From assembly GCF_003234085.1 (NCBI RefSeq), contig NZ_QKSD01000015.1, positions 31,979-95,978 on the forward strand: DNA of 64,000 nucleotides, in the 5' to 3' direction. Source of the stretch: Curtobacterium sp. MCPF17_052 (GTDB lineage: Bacteria; Actinomycetota; Actinomycetes; Actinomycetales; Microbacteriaceae). Under the pieces are notes generated by a model, which was given only the letters and a program-made list of their open reading frames with translations, did not search any database and was not told the DNA's origin. The position numbers and the translations under genes were made by a program. Numbering within the stretch: position 1 is the first letter of the stretch; each line of letters opens with the position of its first letter. Of this stretch, positions 34,116 through 42,281 are shown piece after piece.

Positions 34116-35174
34116 ATGACTGCCCCGATCACGCGCCGTACCCTCCTGTCCCTCGCCGGCATCACCGGTGTCGGCCTCGTCGCCGCTGCCTGCTCGTCCG
34201 ACGGCCCGGGTGCCGGGTCCTCGACGCCGCGCGCTTCGGGTGCCGCCGGCTCCGGTGACGCCACGAGGCCGGCGAAGCGCTCCGGCGCGAAGCCGACGGC
34301 CACGTCCGTGGAGCCCGCCGAGGTCCCGCTCGCCGGCGGTGTGACCGTGACGGTCTCCGGCACGGGGCTCGCCGCAGTGGCGGGGGTCACGGTCGGCGGT
34401 GTCGCTGCCCGCGACGTGTCCGCCACCGCGACGACGGTCACCTTCACCGCCCCGCACCAGGCGATGTACACGGCCGGATCGGCGGATGTGGCACTGTTCA
34501 CGACGGCGGTGCAGCCGGTCCCCTCGGTGAACCAGACGTCCGACGGCAACGGCAGCGCGGCCAACGACGGGCAGGTCGGCGCGACGCAGGACTCGGCCAC
34601 CGCGAGGCCGACCCCGACGGCGGCTGCCGTGCCCGACACGAGCTCCGCGGTCGTCACCACGACGGTGGCCTACGCGGCGAAGACCGACGTCGACCGGCAG
34701 CTGCAGTACGCCATGCGGCACTGGTCGGACTACAACACGGCCGAGTACGGCACGATGAACCCGATCGGTGGGGACTGCGCGAACTACGTGAACCAGACGC
34801 TCCAGGCCCGCGGGTGGCAGCAGCGCAGCGACTGGTACAACCGAGCCGGTGGTGCACAGCACTCGGCCACCTGGACCTACTGCCCGGCGATGGACCCGTG
34901 GCTCGACCAGAACGCCTCGGCGTTCGGCCTGACCCGGCGGACGTCCGACGAGCGCCAGCACGTGAAGGTCGGCGACATCGTCATGTTCGACTGGAACGCG
35001 AACGGGTCGCCGGACCACACGACCATCGTGTCCGAGGTGTTCACCGAGCCCGACGGCACCATCCGCATCAAGTCGGCGAGCCACAACCAGGACGGACCGT
35101 ACCGGGACCTCGACGAGATGATCACGGTGCAGCACCCGGGTGGGACTGCCTGGTTCCACACGTTCGACGCCTAG
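34116..35174 (+). CDS. Lipoprotein with IPT/TIG-like and putative amidase domains
   Basis: 352 residues. N-terminus TRRTLLSLAG has a twin-Arg pair (residues 7-8) and is followed by VAAACSS (Cys26), suggesting a Tat-exported lipoprotein. Residues about 63-130 look like an IPT/TIG beta-sandwich (VEPAEVPLAGGVTVTVSGTGL). After a linker, the C-terminal 165 residues match the Amidase_6 type: YNTAEYGTMNPIGGDCANYVNQTL (catalytic Cys), PDHTTIVSEV (His) and SASHNQDGPYRDLDEMI. Likely an NlpC/P60-like cell-wall hydrolase anchored outside the membrane. ATG 34116. Confidence 0.82.
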   Translation: MTAPITRRTLLSLAGITGVGLVAAACSSDGPGAGSSTPRASGAAGSGDATRPAKRSGAKPTATSVEPAEVPLAGGVTVTVSGTGLAAVAGVTVGGVAARDVSATATTVTFTAPHQAMYTAGSADVALFTTAVQPVPSVNQTSDGNGSAANDGQVGATQDSATARPTPTAAAVPDTSSAVVTTTVAYAAKTDVDRQLQYAMRHWSDYNTAEYGTMNPIGGDCANYVNQTLQARGWQQRSDWYNRAGGAQHSATWTYCPAMDPWLDQNASAFGLTRRTSDERQHVKVGDIVMFDWNANGSPDHTTIVSEVFTEPDGTIRIKSASHNQDGPYRDLDEMITVQHPGGTAWFHTFDA

Positions 35175-35201
35175 CGGCGGCCGGCGGGAGGCCCGCACCC
35201 C

Positions 35202-36458
35202 TCAGGGGAACCCGAGGAACCAGAGCAGCACGACCGCGACGGCCTGCAGGCACACGCCCGTCACGAGCCACCCCACCGCCCGGCGTCGAGTCGCCAGGAA
35301 CACGTCCGACCCGAGCAGCGGTGCGGCGGGCATGAGCAGCCGGGGCAGGCTCTGCTGCGGCAGGAACACCGCGACGAGGTAGGCGACGTAGGCGACCACG
35401 AAGCCGAGCACCTCCGGACCGAGCGCCCGGACCTCACGTCGCCCGAGGAACCACGCCGTGGCCGCCAGGACGACCACGACGAGGACGAGCCCCGCCGGCC
35501 CGAGCCACCGTCCGGCCATCAGGAACCACGGGGTCAGCGGCGTGAAGTCGACCCGGCCGACGAACCCGACCCACCAGGACAGCTCCGTGTCGAGGTACGC
35601 CCCGGGCCGCCCGGTGACCGCCGACGCGACGACGGGCCAGGCGAGCCCGGCCGCGGCCACCACCAGACCGGCGACGACGACCGCCGCCCGTTCCCGCCAC
35701 GGGAACGTCTGCTGGACGCCGGCCGGCGCTCCGGCAGCGCGACGGGCAGCGATCCACCGGACGACGAGGTGCACGGCGACCGCCACCGCCAGGGCCAGCA
35801 CGCCCGGCCGGGTGAACGCGGCGACCACCCCGAGCCCCGCCACCAGCCAGTACCGCCGCCGGACGAGCGCGAGCAGCGCCCCGAACAACAGCAGCAGGAA
35901 CATGCTCTCGGCGTAGGCGACCTGCAGCAGGTATCCGGTCGCCCCGAACGCGAAGAGCGCCGTCGCCCACCGGGCACGGCGGGCATCGGCGACGGCGAGC
36001 ACGAGGCGGAACAGCACCACGCACGCGCCCGCACCGCAGGCCGACGCGACCAGGACACCGGCCACCCAGAACGAGGCCCCGGTCGCGCTCATCACCGCGC
36101 GGACGACCCCGGGGAAGAGCGGCAGGAACGCCCACGGGTTCGGTACGACGTGGCCGGACCCGTCCGTCGGCAGGACGTGCGGGTACCCGTGCTCGGCGAT
36201 GGTCCGGTAGAAGGACGCGTCCCACGACCCGGAGAACGTGGCGAACGACGGATCGCGCCGGTACGAGGCGAAGTGCCACCCGTTCGTGGTCGCCAGCAGG
36301 TAGACGGTCCCGAGCAGGACGGTGCTGAGCACCCGGGAGGCCAGCCACAGCAGCAGGGGAGTGGTCCACCCGCTGGAGGGGGCCTCCAGGACGGCCGTCA
36401 CCGCCCGGCGGAGGCGGGTCGGTCCGGAGGCCCGGGTCGTCTCCAGCAGGTCCGTCAC
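35202..36458 (-). CDS. PIG-V-like mannosyltransferase / GT-C glycosyltransferase
   Basis: 418 residues with about ten to twelve membrane helices. The first external loop has GSWDASFYRTIAEHGYP (W-D near residue 77), the catalytic-Asp region of GT-C enzymes of the PIG-V type, followed by NPWAFLPLFPG. It would use a lipid-linked sugar (polyprenyl-phosphate mannose in this group) outside the membrane. GTG start 36458 is chosen; a longer upstream frame is low-complexity Arg/Ser. Convergent with the amidase gene and 64 bases from the end of the GH2 gene on the same strand. Confidence 0.8.
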   Translation of the reverse strand: MTDLLETTRASGPTRLRRAVTAVLEAPSSGWTTPLLLWLASRVLSTVLLGTVYLLATTNGWHFASYRRDPSFATFSGSWDASFYRTIAEHGYPHVLPTDGSGHVVPNPWAFLPLFPGVVRAVMSATGASFWVAGVLVASACGAGACVVLFRLVLAVADARRARWATALFAFGATGYLLQVAYAESMFLLLLFGALLALVRRRYWLVAGLGVVAAFTRPGVLALAVAVAVHLVVRWIAARRAAGAPAGVQQTFPWRERAAVVVAGLVVAAAGLAWPVVASAVTGRPGAYLDTELSWWVGFVGRVDFTPLTPWFLMAGRWLGPAGLVLVVVVLAATAWFLGRREVRALGPEVLGFVVAYVAYLVAVFLPQQSLPRLLMPAAPLLGSDVFLATRRRAVGWLVTGVCLQAVAVVLLWFLGFP

Positions 36459-36522
36459 GCGCCCGATCCTCCCAGACGCACCGGGGTCAGCTCCCGGCAC
36501 GACCGCCCTGCCGCCTCCGGTG

Positions 36523-38403
36523 TCAGCGTTCCGGCGTTCCGAGGACAGCGCGGCGGATCCGCTCGATCGGCTCCTTCGGCGTCCGGTCCGCGTTGAGGAG
36601 CCCGTTCGTCTCCTGCATCGTGTCGGTGAGCTGCGTCCAGCAGCTGCCGGCCAGGAACGAGCTCGCCCGCACGGCGTCGTACAGGGCGGTGATGCGAGCG
36701 ATCCAGTCGTCCCCGTCCGCCGCCGTCGTGTACCCCCAGGCATCGTCGCGCTGCGCACCCGGCTGGTGGTTCACGCCACCGAACTCGGTCAGCATCACCG
36801 GCTGCCCGCGGTCCACCGCACCGCCCACCAGGACCAGGCGGTCGGCCGGTCCGAGACCCGCGAGGAGCCGGGTCCGCGCCTCGTCGTCGGCGTAGGTGCG
36901 TGCCAGACGGTCTCCGTCGCCTTCGTAGTCGTGCACCGAGACGATGTCGGAGTCCGGGTGCTCCCAGCCGTCGTTCGAGATGACCGGCCGGGTCGCGTCG
37001 AGCGCTCGGGTGACGTCCGCCAGGGCCCGGGCGTAGGCCTGCTGGGCGGGGTCGGTCGCGATGTGCTGCACGCCCCAGCTCTCGTTCGCCGGGACCCAGG
37101 TCACGATCGACGGGTGCGAGGCGTCCCGCTCCACGGCGTCCATCCACTCCCGCATCAGTCGCTGCACCGCGGTGGGGGAGAACGCGTAGGCGCCCGGGGC
37201 CTCGCCCCAGACCATCAGCCCGAGCCGGTCCGCCCAGTACAGGAACCGCGGGTCCTCGATCTTCTGGTGGTTCCGCGCGGCGTTGAACCCGAGCTCCTTG
37301 ATGAGCTCGACCTCCCGGCGCAGGGCCTGTCGTGTCGGGGCCGTCAGGTGCGAGTCCGGCCAGTAGCCCTGGTTGAGAACGCTCCGGACGTCGATGCTGC
37401 GGTCGTTGAGCAGGAACCGACCGCCGCCGACCCGGGTGGTCCGGATGCCGAAGTAGGAGCTCACGGCGTCGAGCGGGTCACCCTCCGGGGCCAGCAGGGT
37501 CACGACGGCGTCGACCAGGTGCGGCGCGTCCGGGGTCCACTGCAGTTCCTGCTCCGCCTGACCGTTCGCCTGTCGGGCGATCGGCACGACGAGTTCGCTC
37601 TCGTGGGCGGTCGCACCGACGGTGGTCTCGACGGTGGCGAGGTGCTCGTCGTGTTCGGTCCAGGTGGCTTCGACCCGGAGGCGCGTGCCGACCGGGTGCG
37701 CACCGGTCAACCGGACGGTGAGGCGCATCGTCTCGTGGTCGACGTTCGTCCAGCGGAGCGAGCGGATCGCGGTGGCCGGGACGGCCTCGAGCCAGACGGT
37801 CTGCCAGATCCCGGTCGTGCGGCGGTACCAGATGTCGTGCGCCTGCTCGTGCCAGTCCTGCTTGCCGCGGGGCTGGGTGAGGTCGTGGGGGTCGTCCTCG
37901 GCGCGGACCACGAGGGTGTAGGGCGTGGTGGTGCCGGTGCTCGTGCCGGTGGCGGTGCTCGTGGCGGTGCCGAGCGCCTCCGTCACGTCGAGGGTGAAGG
38001 GCGTGTGGCCGCCCTCGTGCCCGCCGATGAACTGCCCGTCGATCCAGACCCGGGCGCGGTGGTCGACCGCGCCGAAGTGCAACAGCACACGGGGTGCCTC
38101 GGCGCCGTGCCCGGCCGCCGCCAGGTCCGCCGCCGTGATCTGCCGCGAGTACCAGACGACCGGGTGGAAGCCCGGCTCGTCGATGCCCGAGGCGACGGAC
38201 TCCGGCGGGAACGGCACCGTGATGTCGCGCGCGTCCGTGAACCCGTTCCGCCAGGCGGGGTCGTCACCGGTGTTGCGGAAGGACCAGGTGCCGTCGAGGT
38301 CCGCCCACGCGGACCGCATCATCTGGGGGCGCGGGTACTCGCCGTCCTGACGACTGGCGAGCGGGAGGGCCGTGGCGGCGTCGTTGCCGAGGTGCGCGTT
38401 CAT
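36523..38403 (-). CDS. Glycoside hydrolase family 2 protein
   Basis: 626 residues. Order: sugar-binding jelly roll (LDGTWSFRNTGDDPAWRNGF; VWYSRQITAA; LLHFGAVDHRARVWIDGQFIGGHEGGHTPF), immunoglobulin-like domain, then TIM barrel with RSVLNQGYWPDSHLTAP, GFNAARNHQKIEDPRFLYWADRLGLMVWGE. Acid/base Glu in WVPANESWG (about E441) and nucleophile Glu in MLTEFGG (about E539). It hydrolyses a beta-galactoside, glucuronide or mannoside; no signal peptide, so cytosolic. Two extra Thr/Ala-Thr repeats (ATSTATGTSTGTT) lie in domain 1. Divergent from the exopolysaccharide-type operon. Confidence 0.9.
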   Translation of the reverse strand: MNAHLGNDAATALPLASRQDGEYPRPQMMRSAWADLDGTWSFRNTGDDPAWRNGFTDARDITVPFPPESVASGIDEPGFHPVVWYSRQITAADLAAAGHGAEAPRVLLHFGAVDHRARVWIDGQFIGGHEGGHTPFTLDVTEALGTATSTATGTSTGTTTPYTLVVRAEDDPHDLTQPRGKQDWHEQAHDIWYRRTTGIWQTVWLEAVPATAIRSLRWTNVDHETMRLTVRLTGAHPVGTRLRVEATWTEHDEHLATVETTVGATAHESELVVPIARQANGQAEQELQWTPDAPHLVDAVVTLLAPEGDPLDAVSSYFGIRTTRVGGGRFLLNDRSIDVRSVLNQGYWPDSHLTAPTRQALRREVELIKELGFNAARNHQKIEDPRFLYWADRLGLMVWGEAPGAYAFSPTAVQRLMREWMDAVERDASHPSIVTWVPANESWGVQHIATDPAQQAYARALADVTRALDATRPVISNDGWEHPDSDIVSVHDYEGDGDRLARTYADDEARTRLLAGLGPADRLVLVGGAVDRGQPVMLTEFGGVNHQPGAQRDDAWGYTTAADGDDWIARITALYDAVRASSFLAGSCWTQLTDTMQETNGLLNADRTPKEPIERIRRAVLGTPER

Positions 38404-38424
38404 GTCCCCATGCTGGCGGAAGCG

Positions 38425-38438
38425 GTACAGCGTTGTAC
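38425..38438. promoter_or_regulatory. Operator-like palindrome upstream of the GH2 gene
   Basis: GTACA-GCGT-TGTAC. It sits about 21 bases upstream of the GH2 ATG, where a repressor would block initiation. Possibly a sugar-responsive regulator site; no regulator gene is adjacent. Confidence 0.4.
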
Positions 38439-38533
38439 AGGGCGTGGAGCGCACCTCGTGATCTGCGCGCTGGCCGCCGTGAGCAGCAGCGCGCACCGGG
38501 CCGGAAAGCGCGCCCCCCGCACTTCCGCAGCGC

Positions 38534-38551
38534 CTTGCGCGAACGCGCAAG
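38534..38551. promoter_or_regulatory. Palindrome upstream of the GT2 promoter
   Basis: CTTGCGCGAACGCGCAAG has 7-base perfect arms around GAAC. It ends 16 bases before the proposed -35 element, a position suited to an activator. Confidence 0.45.
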
Positions 38552-38567
38552 AGTGCCCCGCAGCCCC

Positions 38568-38597
38568 TTGTCGCCTGGTCGGCGCTCCGCCTAGCGT
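38568..38597 (+). promoter_or_regulatory. Promoter of the exopolysaccharide-type operon
   Basis: TTGTCG at 38568-38573 and TAGCGT at 38592-38597 with 18-base spacing. Transcription would start near 38604, leaving a leader of about 110 bases, unlike the leaderless genes elsewhere in the window. Confidence 0.45.
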
Positions 38598-38715
38598 CCT
38601 CAGCACGACGCCGTACCGACCGCCGTGTGAGCCACCCACTCGCCGACCGTCCGCGCCCGGCCACCCACCGAGCGCCCCGGATCATCCACCCTGCCAGTCC
38701 GAAGGACCCGAACCC

Positions 38716-40251
38716 ATGGACACCCTGGCCGCGCTCGCCGCATCCCAGACATCGACCCAGGTCGTCATCGACCAGCTCGTCGCCTTCGGCCACGAAGCCC
38801 TCAAGTACGTGCCCGTCGGCATCGCCGGTGTGATCGTGTGGGCCCTGTGGCTCTACCGCGTCGTGCTGTCGGCGCGGGCGAAGCCGATCGTGAACGGCTT
38901 CCGCACCACGACCTCCGTCGTCGTGCCGAGCTACCACGAAGACCCCGACATCCTGCTCCGTTGCCTCGAGTCCTGGCGTTCGCAGAACCCCGACGAGATC
39001 ATCATCGTGCTGGACGTCGCCGACACCGAGGCCTACCAGCGCATCGTCGCCGTGGGCGACCCGACCGTGAAACCGATCCTGTTCCACCACGTCGGCAAGC
39101 GCAGCGCCCTCGGCCAGGGCATCCGGCTCGCGCGGTACGACGTCGTCGTCCTCGTCGACTCCGACACCAGCTGGGAGCCGGGACTGCTCGAGAACGTGCA
39201 GATGCCCTTCGTGGACACCACCGTCGGCGGTGTCGGGACACAGCAGAACGTCTACCAGCGGAACTCGAGCATCTGGCGGATCATCGCCGACTGGCTCGTG
39301 AACCTGCGGTACTTCAACTACGTGCCAGCGATGGGCGCTGCCGGTGCCGTGCCCTGCCTGTCGGGACGCACCGCCGCGTACCGTCGCTCGGCAGTGCTGC
39401 CCGTGCTCGACAACCTCGAGAACGAGTTCTTCCTCGGCCGTCGCTGCGTCGCCGGCGACGACGGACGGCTGACCTGGCTGGTCCTCGCCTCGGGCTTCAA
39501 GACCGTGCACCAGGAGAGCGCGAAGGCCCTCTCGATGTTCCCGGCCACCGGCAAGGCGTTCTTCAAGCAGCGCATCCGCTGGAGCCGCAACTCGTACCGG
39601 ACGTACCTGACGGCCATCGCCAAGGGGTGGATCTGGCGCGTGCCCTTCGTCACGAAGATCACCGTGCTGCAGATCATCCTGACGCCCGTGACCATGGGCA
39701 TCACCATGTGGTACCTGCTGTTCAGCCGACTGGAGCTCAGCGTCATCGGCGCGGGGTTCACCCTCGCCTGGCTGCTCGCCGGTCGTGCCGTCCGTGGTTT
39801 CTCGAACCTGCGCCGTCACCCGCTCGACCTCTTCGTCCTGCCGATCCTGGCCGTCGTGGTGATCGTCATCGCCCTGCCGATCAAGGTGTTCTCGTTCATC
39901 ACGATGAACAAGCAGGGCTGGCTGACCCGGCACGCCGACCAGATGGGCGGTGACGGACAGACCGCGGCGACCCTCGACGGTCCCGGCGCACGCCCGGCGG
40001 CACAGACCGTACTGACCCCGACCCCCGCTCCGGCCTTCGCGGCCACTGCGGCGCCGGCGGTGGGCGCGCCGACGATGGCAGCCTCCACGGTGGCAGCCCC
40101 GGCGATGGCAGCGGCCGCCGTCGCAGCGCCGACCACGGAAGCGGCGGCCGCGTCCCTCACCCCCGAGCCTGCCGCCGCGACCACCTCGGGGACGCAGCGC
40201 GCGTCGCAGCCGGCGACGAGCCTCCAGGCCGGAGAGGTGGCAGCAGCATGA
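38716..40251 (+). CDS. Processive family 2 glycosyltransferase (polysaccharide synthase type)
   Basis: 511 residues. One membrane helix near 31-52, a GT-A domain, then four or so C-terminal helices. Catalytic features: VVVPSYHEDPDILLRCLESW, VGKRSALGQG (128-135), DSDTSWEPG (D148, D150), GDDGRLT (about 258) and QRIRW (about 293), the D, D, D, QxxRW set of hyaluronan synthase/Alg8/NodC-like processive enzymes. The last 90 residues are Ala/Pro/Thr-rich. It would polymerise a UDP- or GDP-sugar and export the chain. Its stop overlaps the beta-helix gene, so the three genes are coupled. Confidence 0.87.
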   Translation: MDTLAALAASQTSTQVVIDQLVAFGHEALKYVPVGIAGVIVWALWLYRVVLSARAKPIVNGFRTTTSVVVPSYHEDPDILLRCLESWRSQNPDEIIIVLDVADTEAYQRIVAVGDPTVKPILFHHVGKRSALGQGIRLARYDVVVLVDSDTSWEPGLLENVQMPFVDTTVGGVGTQQNVYQRNSSIWRIIADWLVNLRYFNYVPAMGAAGAVPCLSGRTAAYRRSAVLPVLDNLENEFFLGRRCVAGDDGRLTWLVLASGFKTVHQESAKALSMFPATGKAFFKQRIRWSRNSYRTYLTAIAKGWIWRVPFVTKITVLQIILTPVTMGITMWYLLFSRLELSVIGAGFTLAWLLAGRAVRGFSNLRRHPLDLFVLPILAVVVIVIALPIKVFSFITMNKQGWLTRHADQMGGDGQTAATLDGPGARPAAQTVLTPTPAPAFAATAAPAVGAPTMAASTVAAPAMAAAAVAAPTTEAAAASLTPEPAAATTSGTQRASQPATSLQAGEVAAA

Positions 40252-42281
40252 GCACCGACCCGACCCGCACCACGTCCCTCCGTCGTCGCCGCATCGCCAC
40301 CGCTTCCGCGCTGGCCCTGACGCTCGCCGGCGCCGGCGCCCTGTCCCTCCCGACCGCGGCACAGGCCGCGACCGCCGGGTCGACCCCGGACGCCGGAGCG
40401 TCGACCGTCGTCACGGGCGAGGCGTACCCCGGCAGCCCGAACAAGGAGGCCAAACTGGTCGCCGCCGAGAACGAACGCATCTACAACGTGCGAGCCCTCG
40501 CCTCGGCAGCGCGGTGGAGCGGCCTCGTGACCACGAAGCCGTACCGACTCGCCACGGGCAGTTCGTACACCCTGGTGCTCGTCGCCCGCGGTTCCGCGTA
40601 CACCGTCGACGACCTCAAGCAGCTCGCGCCCTCCACGTTCGTCAAACAGCCCGACGGTTCGTACCTGCTCAGCGAGAACATCGTCGTGGAGAACGGCGCC
40701 ACCCTGCAGCTCGCGAGCCCGGACGGCCTGCACATCCACATGGAGAGCGACGACCGCGGCTTCGTGTCGATCGTCACGCAGGCCGGAGCCCTGCAGATCG
40801 CCGGCTCCGCCAAGGCCCCGGTCACGATCGACTCGTGGGACCCGCAGGCCGGCAAGGTCGACACCGACACCACCGACGGTCGTGCCTACGTCCGCGTCCA
40901 GGGCGGAACGGCGACGCTGAGCTACGCGTCCTTCCGCGACCTCGGCTTCTGGAGCGGCACGACCGGCGGCGTCTCGCTCACCGGCACCGACCTGTCCACG
41001 CTCGATTCGGCGTCGGGCACCCAGGCGGCGAAGACCCTCCGCACCACGAAGGACGTCTTCGGCACCACCCTGCTCCCCACCGGTGCCGTCGACGGGACCA
41101 CCCCGGGTGAGAGCACCGCCGCCGGGTCCTACAGCTTCGTCTCGGCGAAGATCCAGCACACCGAGTTCGACGGCAACGCGTACGGACTGTTCCTCACGAG
41201 CGCCGACGGGGTCGTGATGTCGGACTCCACGATCGAGAACTCGCTCATCGACGGCCTCGTGCTGCACCGTTACGTGACGAACAGCACGTTGTCCTCGGTC
41301 GACTCCCACGACAACGGGGTGGACGGGATCAAGATGACCCGCGCCTCCACCGGCATCGTGCTCAGCCAGGTGACCGCCAACCGGAACGGACGCAACGGCA
41401 TCACGCTGAACGGCGGGGCGCTCGCCGACGGGCCGAACGCCGTCGGCATGCCCACCGGCGACTACGGCAACAACTCCCTCACCGACAGCACCGCGTCCGA
41501 CAACGGGCGGTACGGTGTCGAGGTGCTCGGAGGCGAGAACGTCAAGGTGAGCGGTTCCACCATGGACCGCAACCGGATGGGCATCGTCGTCGGTCAGGAC
41601 GCCGTGAAGACCATCGTGCGCAACAACGTCATCAAGGGCTCGACCCAGAACGGCATCTCGGTGCTCGACGGCGTCCGGGCCTCCGAGGTCAGCGACAACA
41701 CGATCGCGGGCGCCGACATCGGGGTCTACAGCCGAGGCTCCGACGCCGACGTGGACGGCAACGAGATCTCCGGCGCGCGGACTCACGGCGTGACGGTCGT
41801 CGGCCCGTCGAAGGGCACGACCGTGACCGACAACTCGGTGTCCGGGCGCGGACCGAGTGCGATCGACCTCGCTCGCTCGGACCAGGCCGTTCAACACGGC
41901 AACACCACGACCGGCTGGCACTCCACCAAACCGCTGCTCGTGACGCTACGCGGCATCTTCCAGCCACTCACCGTGCTCTGGCTGATCCTGCTGCTCATCG
42001 TCCTGGTCGCAGCCATCGGTGGTGTCATCCGCGGCCGTCGGGGCGAGGCCCGCGAGCACCCGTACGCCAAACTCGCTCCCCTGTCCTCCTTCACCCGGGG
42101 CGTCGTCGACCCGACCACGCTGGGCCTGCCCGCCTCGCCGATCTCGTCGCCGATGGCGGAGGCCGGACCGCACCAGGCAGGTACGGGCCACGCAGCCGCG
42201 GACCAGGACGGCAGCCGGCGCGCAGCCCACGCAGCCCCGGCCGCAGACGTCGACGCGGCGCTCGCCGCGACGGGCCGGTGA
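40248..42281 (+). CDS. Exported right-handed parallel beta-helix protein with C-terminal membrane anchor
   Basis: 677 residues. Signal peptide (LALTLAGAGALSLPTAAQAA). About 100-250 is a beta-rich domain. From about 300 to 545 runs a repeated beta-helix pattern with N-ladders (SVDSHDNGVDGIKMTRAS, NRNGRNGITLNGG, ASDNGRYGVEVLGGENVKVSGS), as in pectate lyases and the alginate epimerase AlgG. A C-terminal helix (LTVLWLILLLIVLVAAIGGVI) and RGRRGE anchor it in the membrane; the 100-residue tail is cytosolic. Probably modifies or guides the polymer made by the synthase. ATG 40248 overlaps the GT2 stop. Confidence 0.83.
   Translation: MSTDPTRTTSLRRRRIATASALALTLAGAGALSLPTAAQAATAGSTPDAGASTVVTGEAYPGSPNKEAKLVAAENERIYNVRALASAARWSGLVTTKPYRLATGSSYTLVLVARGSAYTVDDLKQLAPSTFVKQPDGSYLLSENIVVENGATLQLASPDGLHIHMESDDRGFVSIVTQAGALQIAGSAKAPVTIDSWDPQAGKVDTDTTDGRAYVRVQGGTATLSYASFRDLGFWSGTTGGVSLTGTDLSTLDSASGTQAAKTLRTTKDVFGTTLLPTGAVDGTTPGESTAAGSYSFVSAKIQHTEFDGNAYGLFLTSADGVVMSDSTIENSLIDGLVLHRYVTNSTLSSVDSHDNGVDGIKMTRASTGIVLSQVTANRNGRNGITLNGGALADGPNAVGMPTGDYGNNSLTDSTASDNGRYGVEVLGGENVKVSGSTMDRNRMGIVVGQDAVKTIVRNNVIKGSTQNGISVLDGVRASEVSDNTIAGADIGVYSRGSDADVDGNEISGARTHGVTVVGPSKGTTVTDNSVSGRGPSAIDLARSDQAVQHGNTTTGWHSTKPLLVTLRGIFQPLTVLWLILLLIVLVAAIGGVIRGRRGEAREHPYAKLAPLSSFTRGVVDPTTLGLPASPISSPMAEAGPHQAGTGHAAADQDGSRRAAHAAPAADVDAALAATGR

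Larger units (their letters stand above)
38404..38715. other. 312-base control region between GH2 and the GT2 operon
   Basis: No coding frame is credible here. It holds two inverted repeats (38425-38438 beside the GH2 start, and 38534-38551), a -35/-10 pair for the GT2 operon, and a leader of about 110 bases before ATG 38716. Confidence 0.6.
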
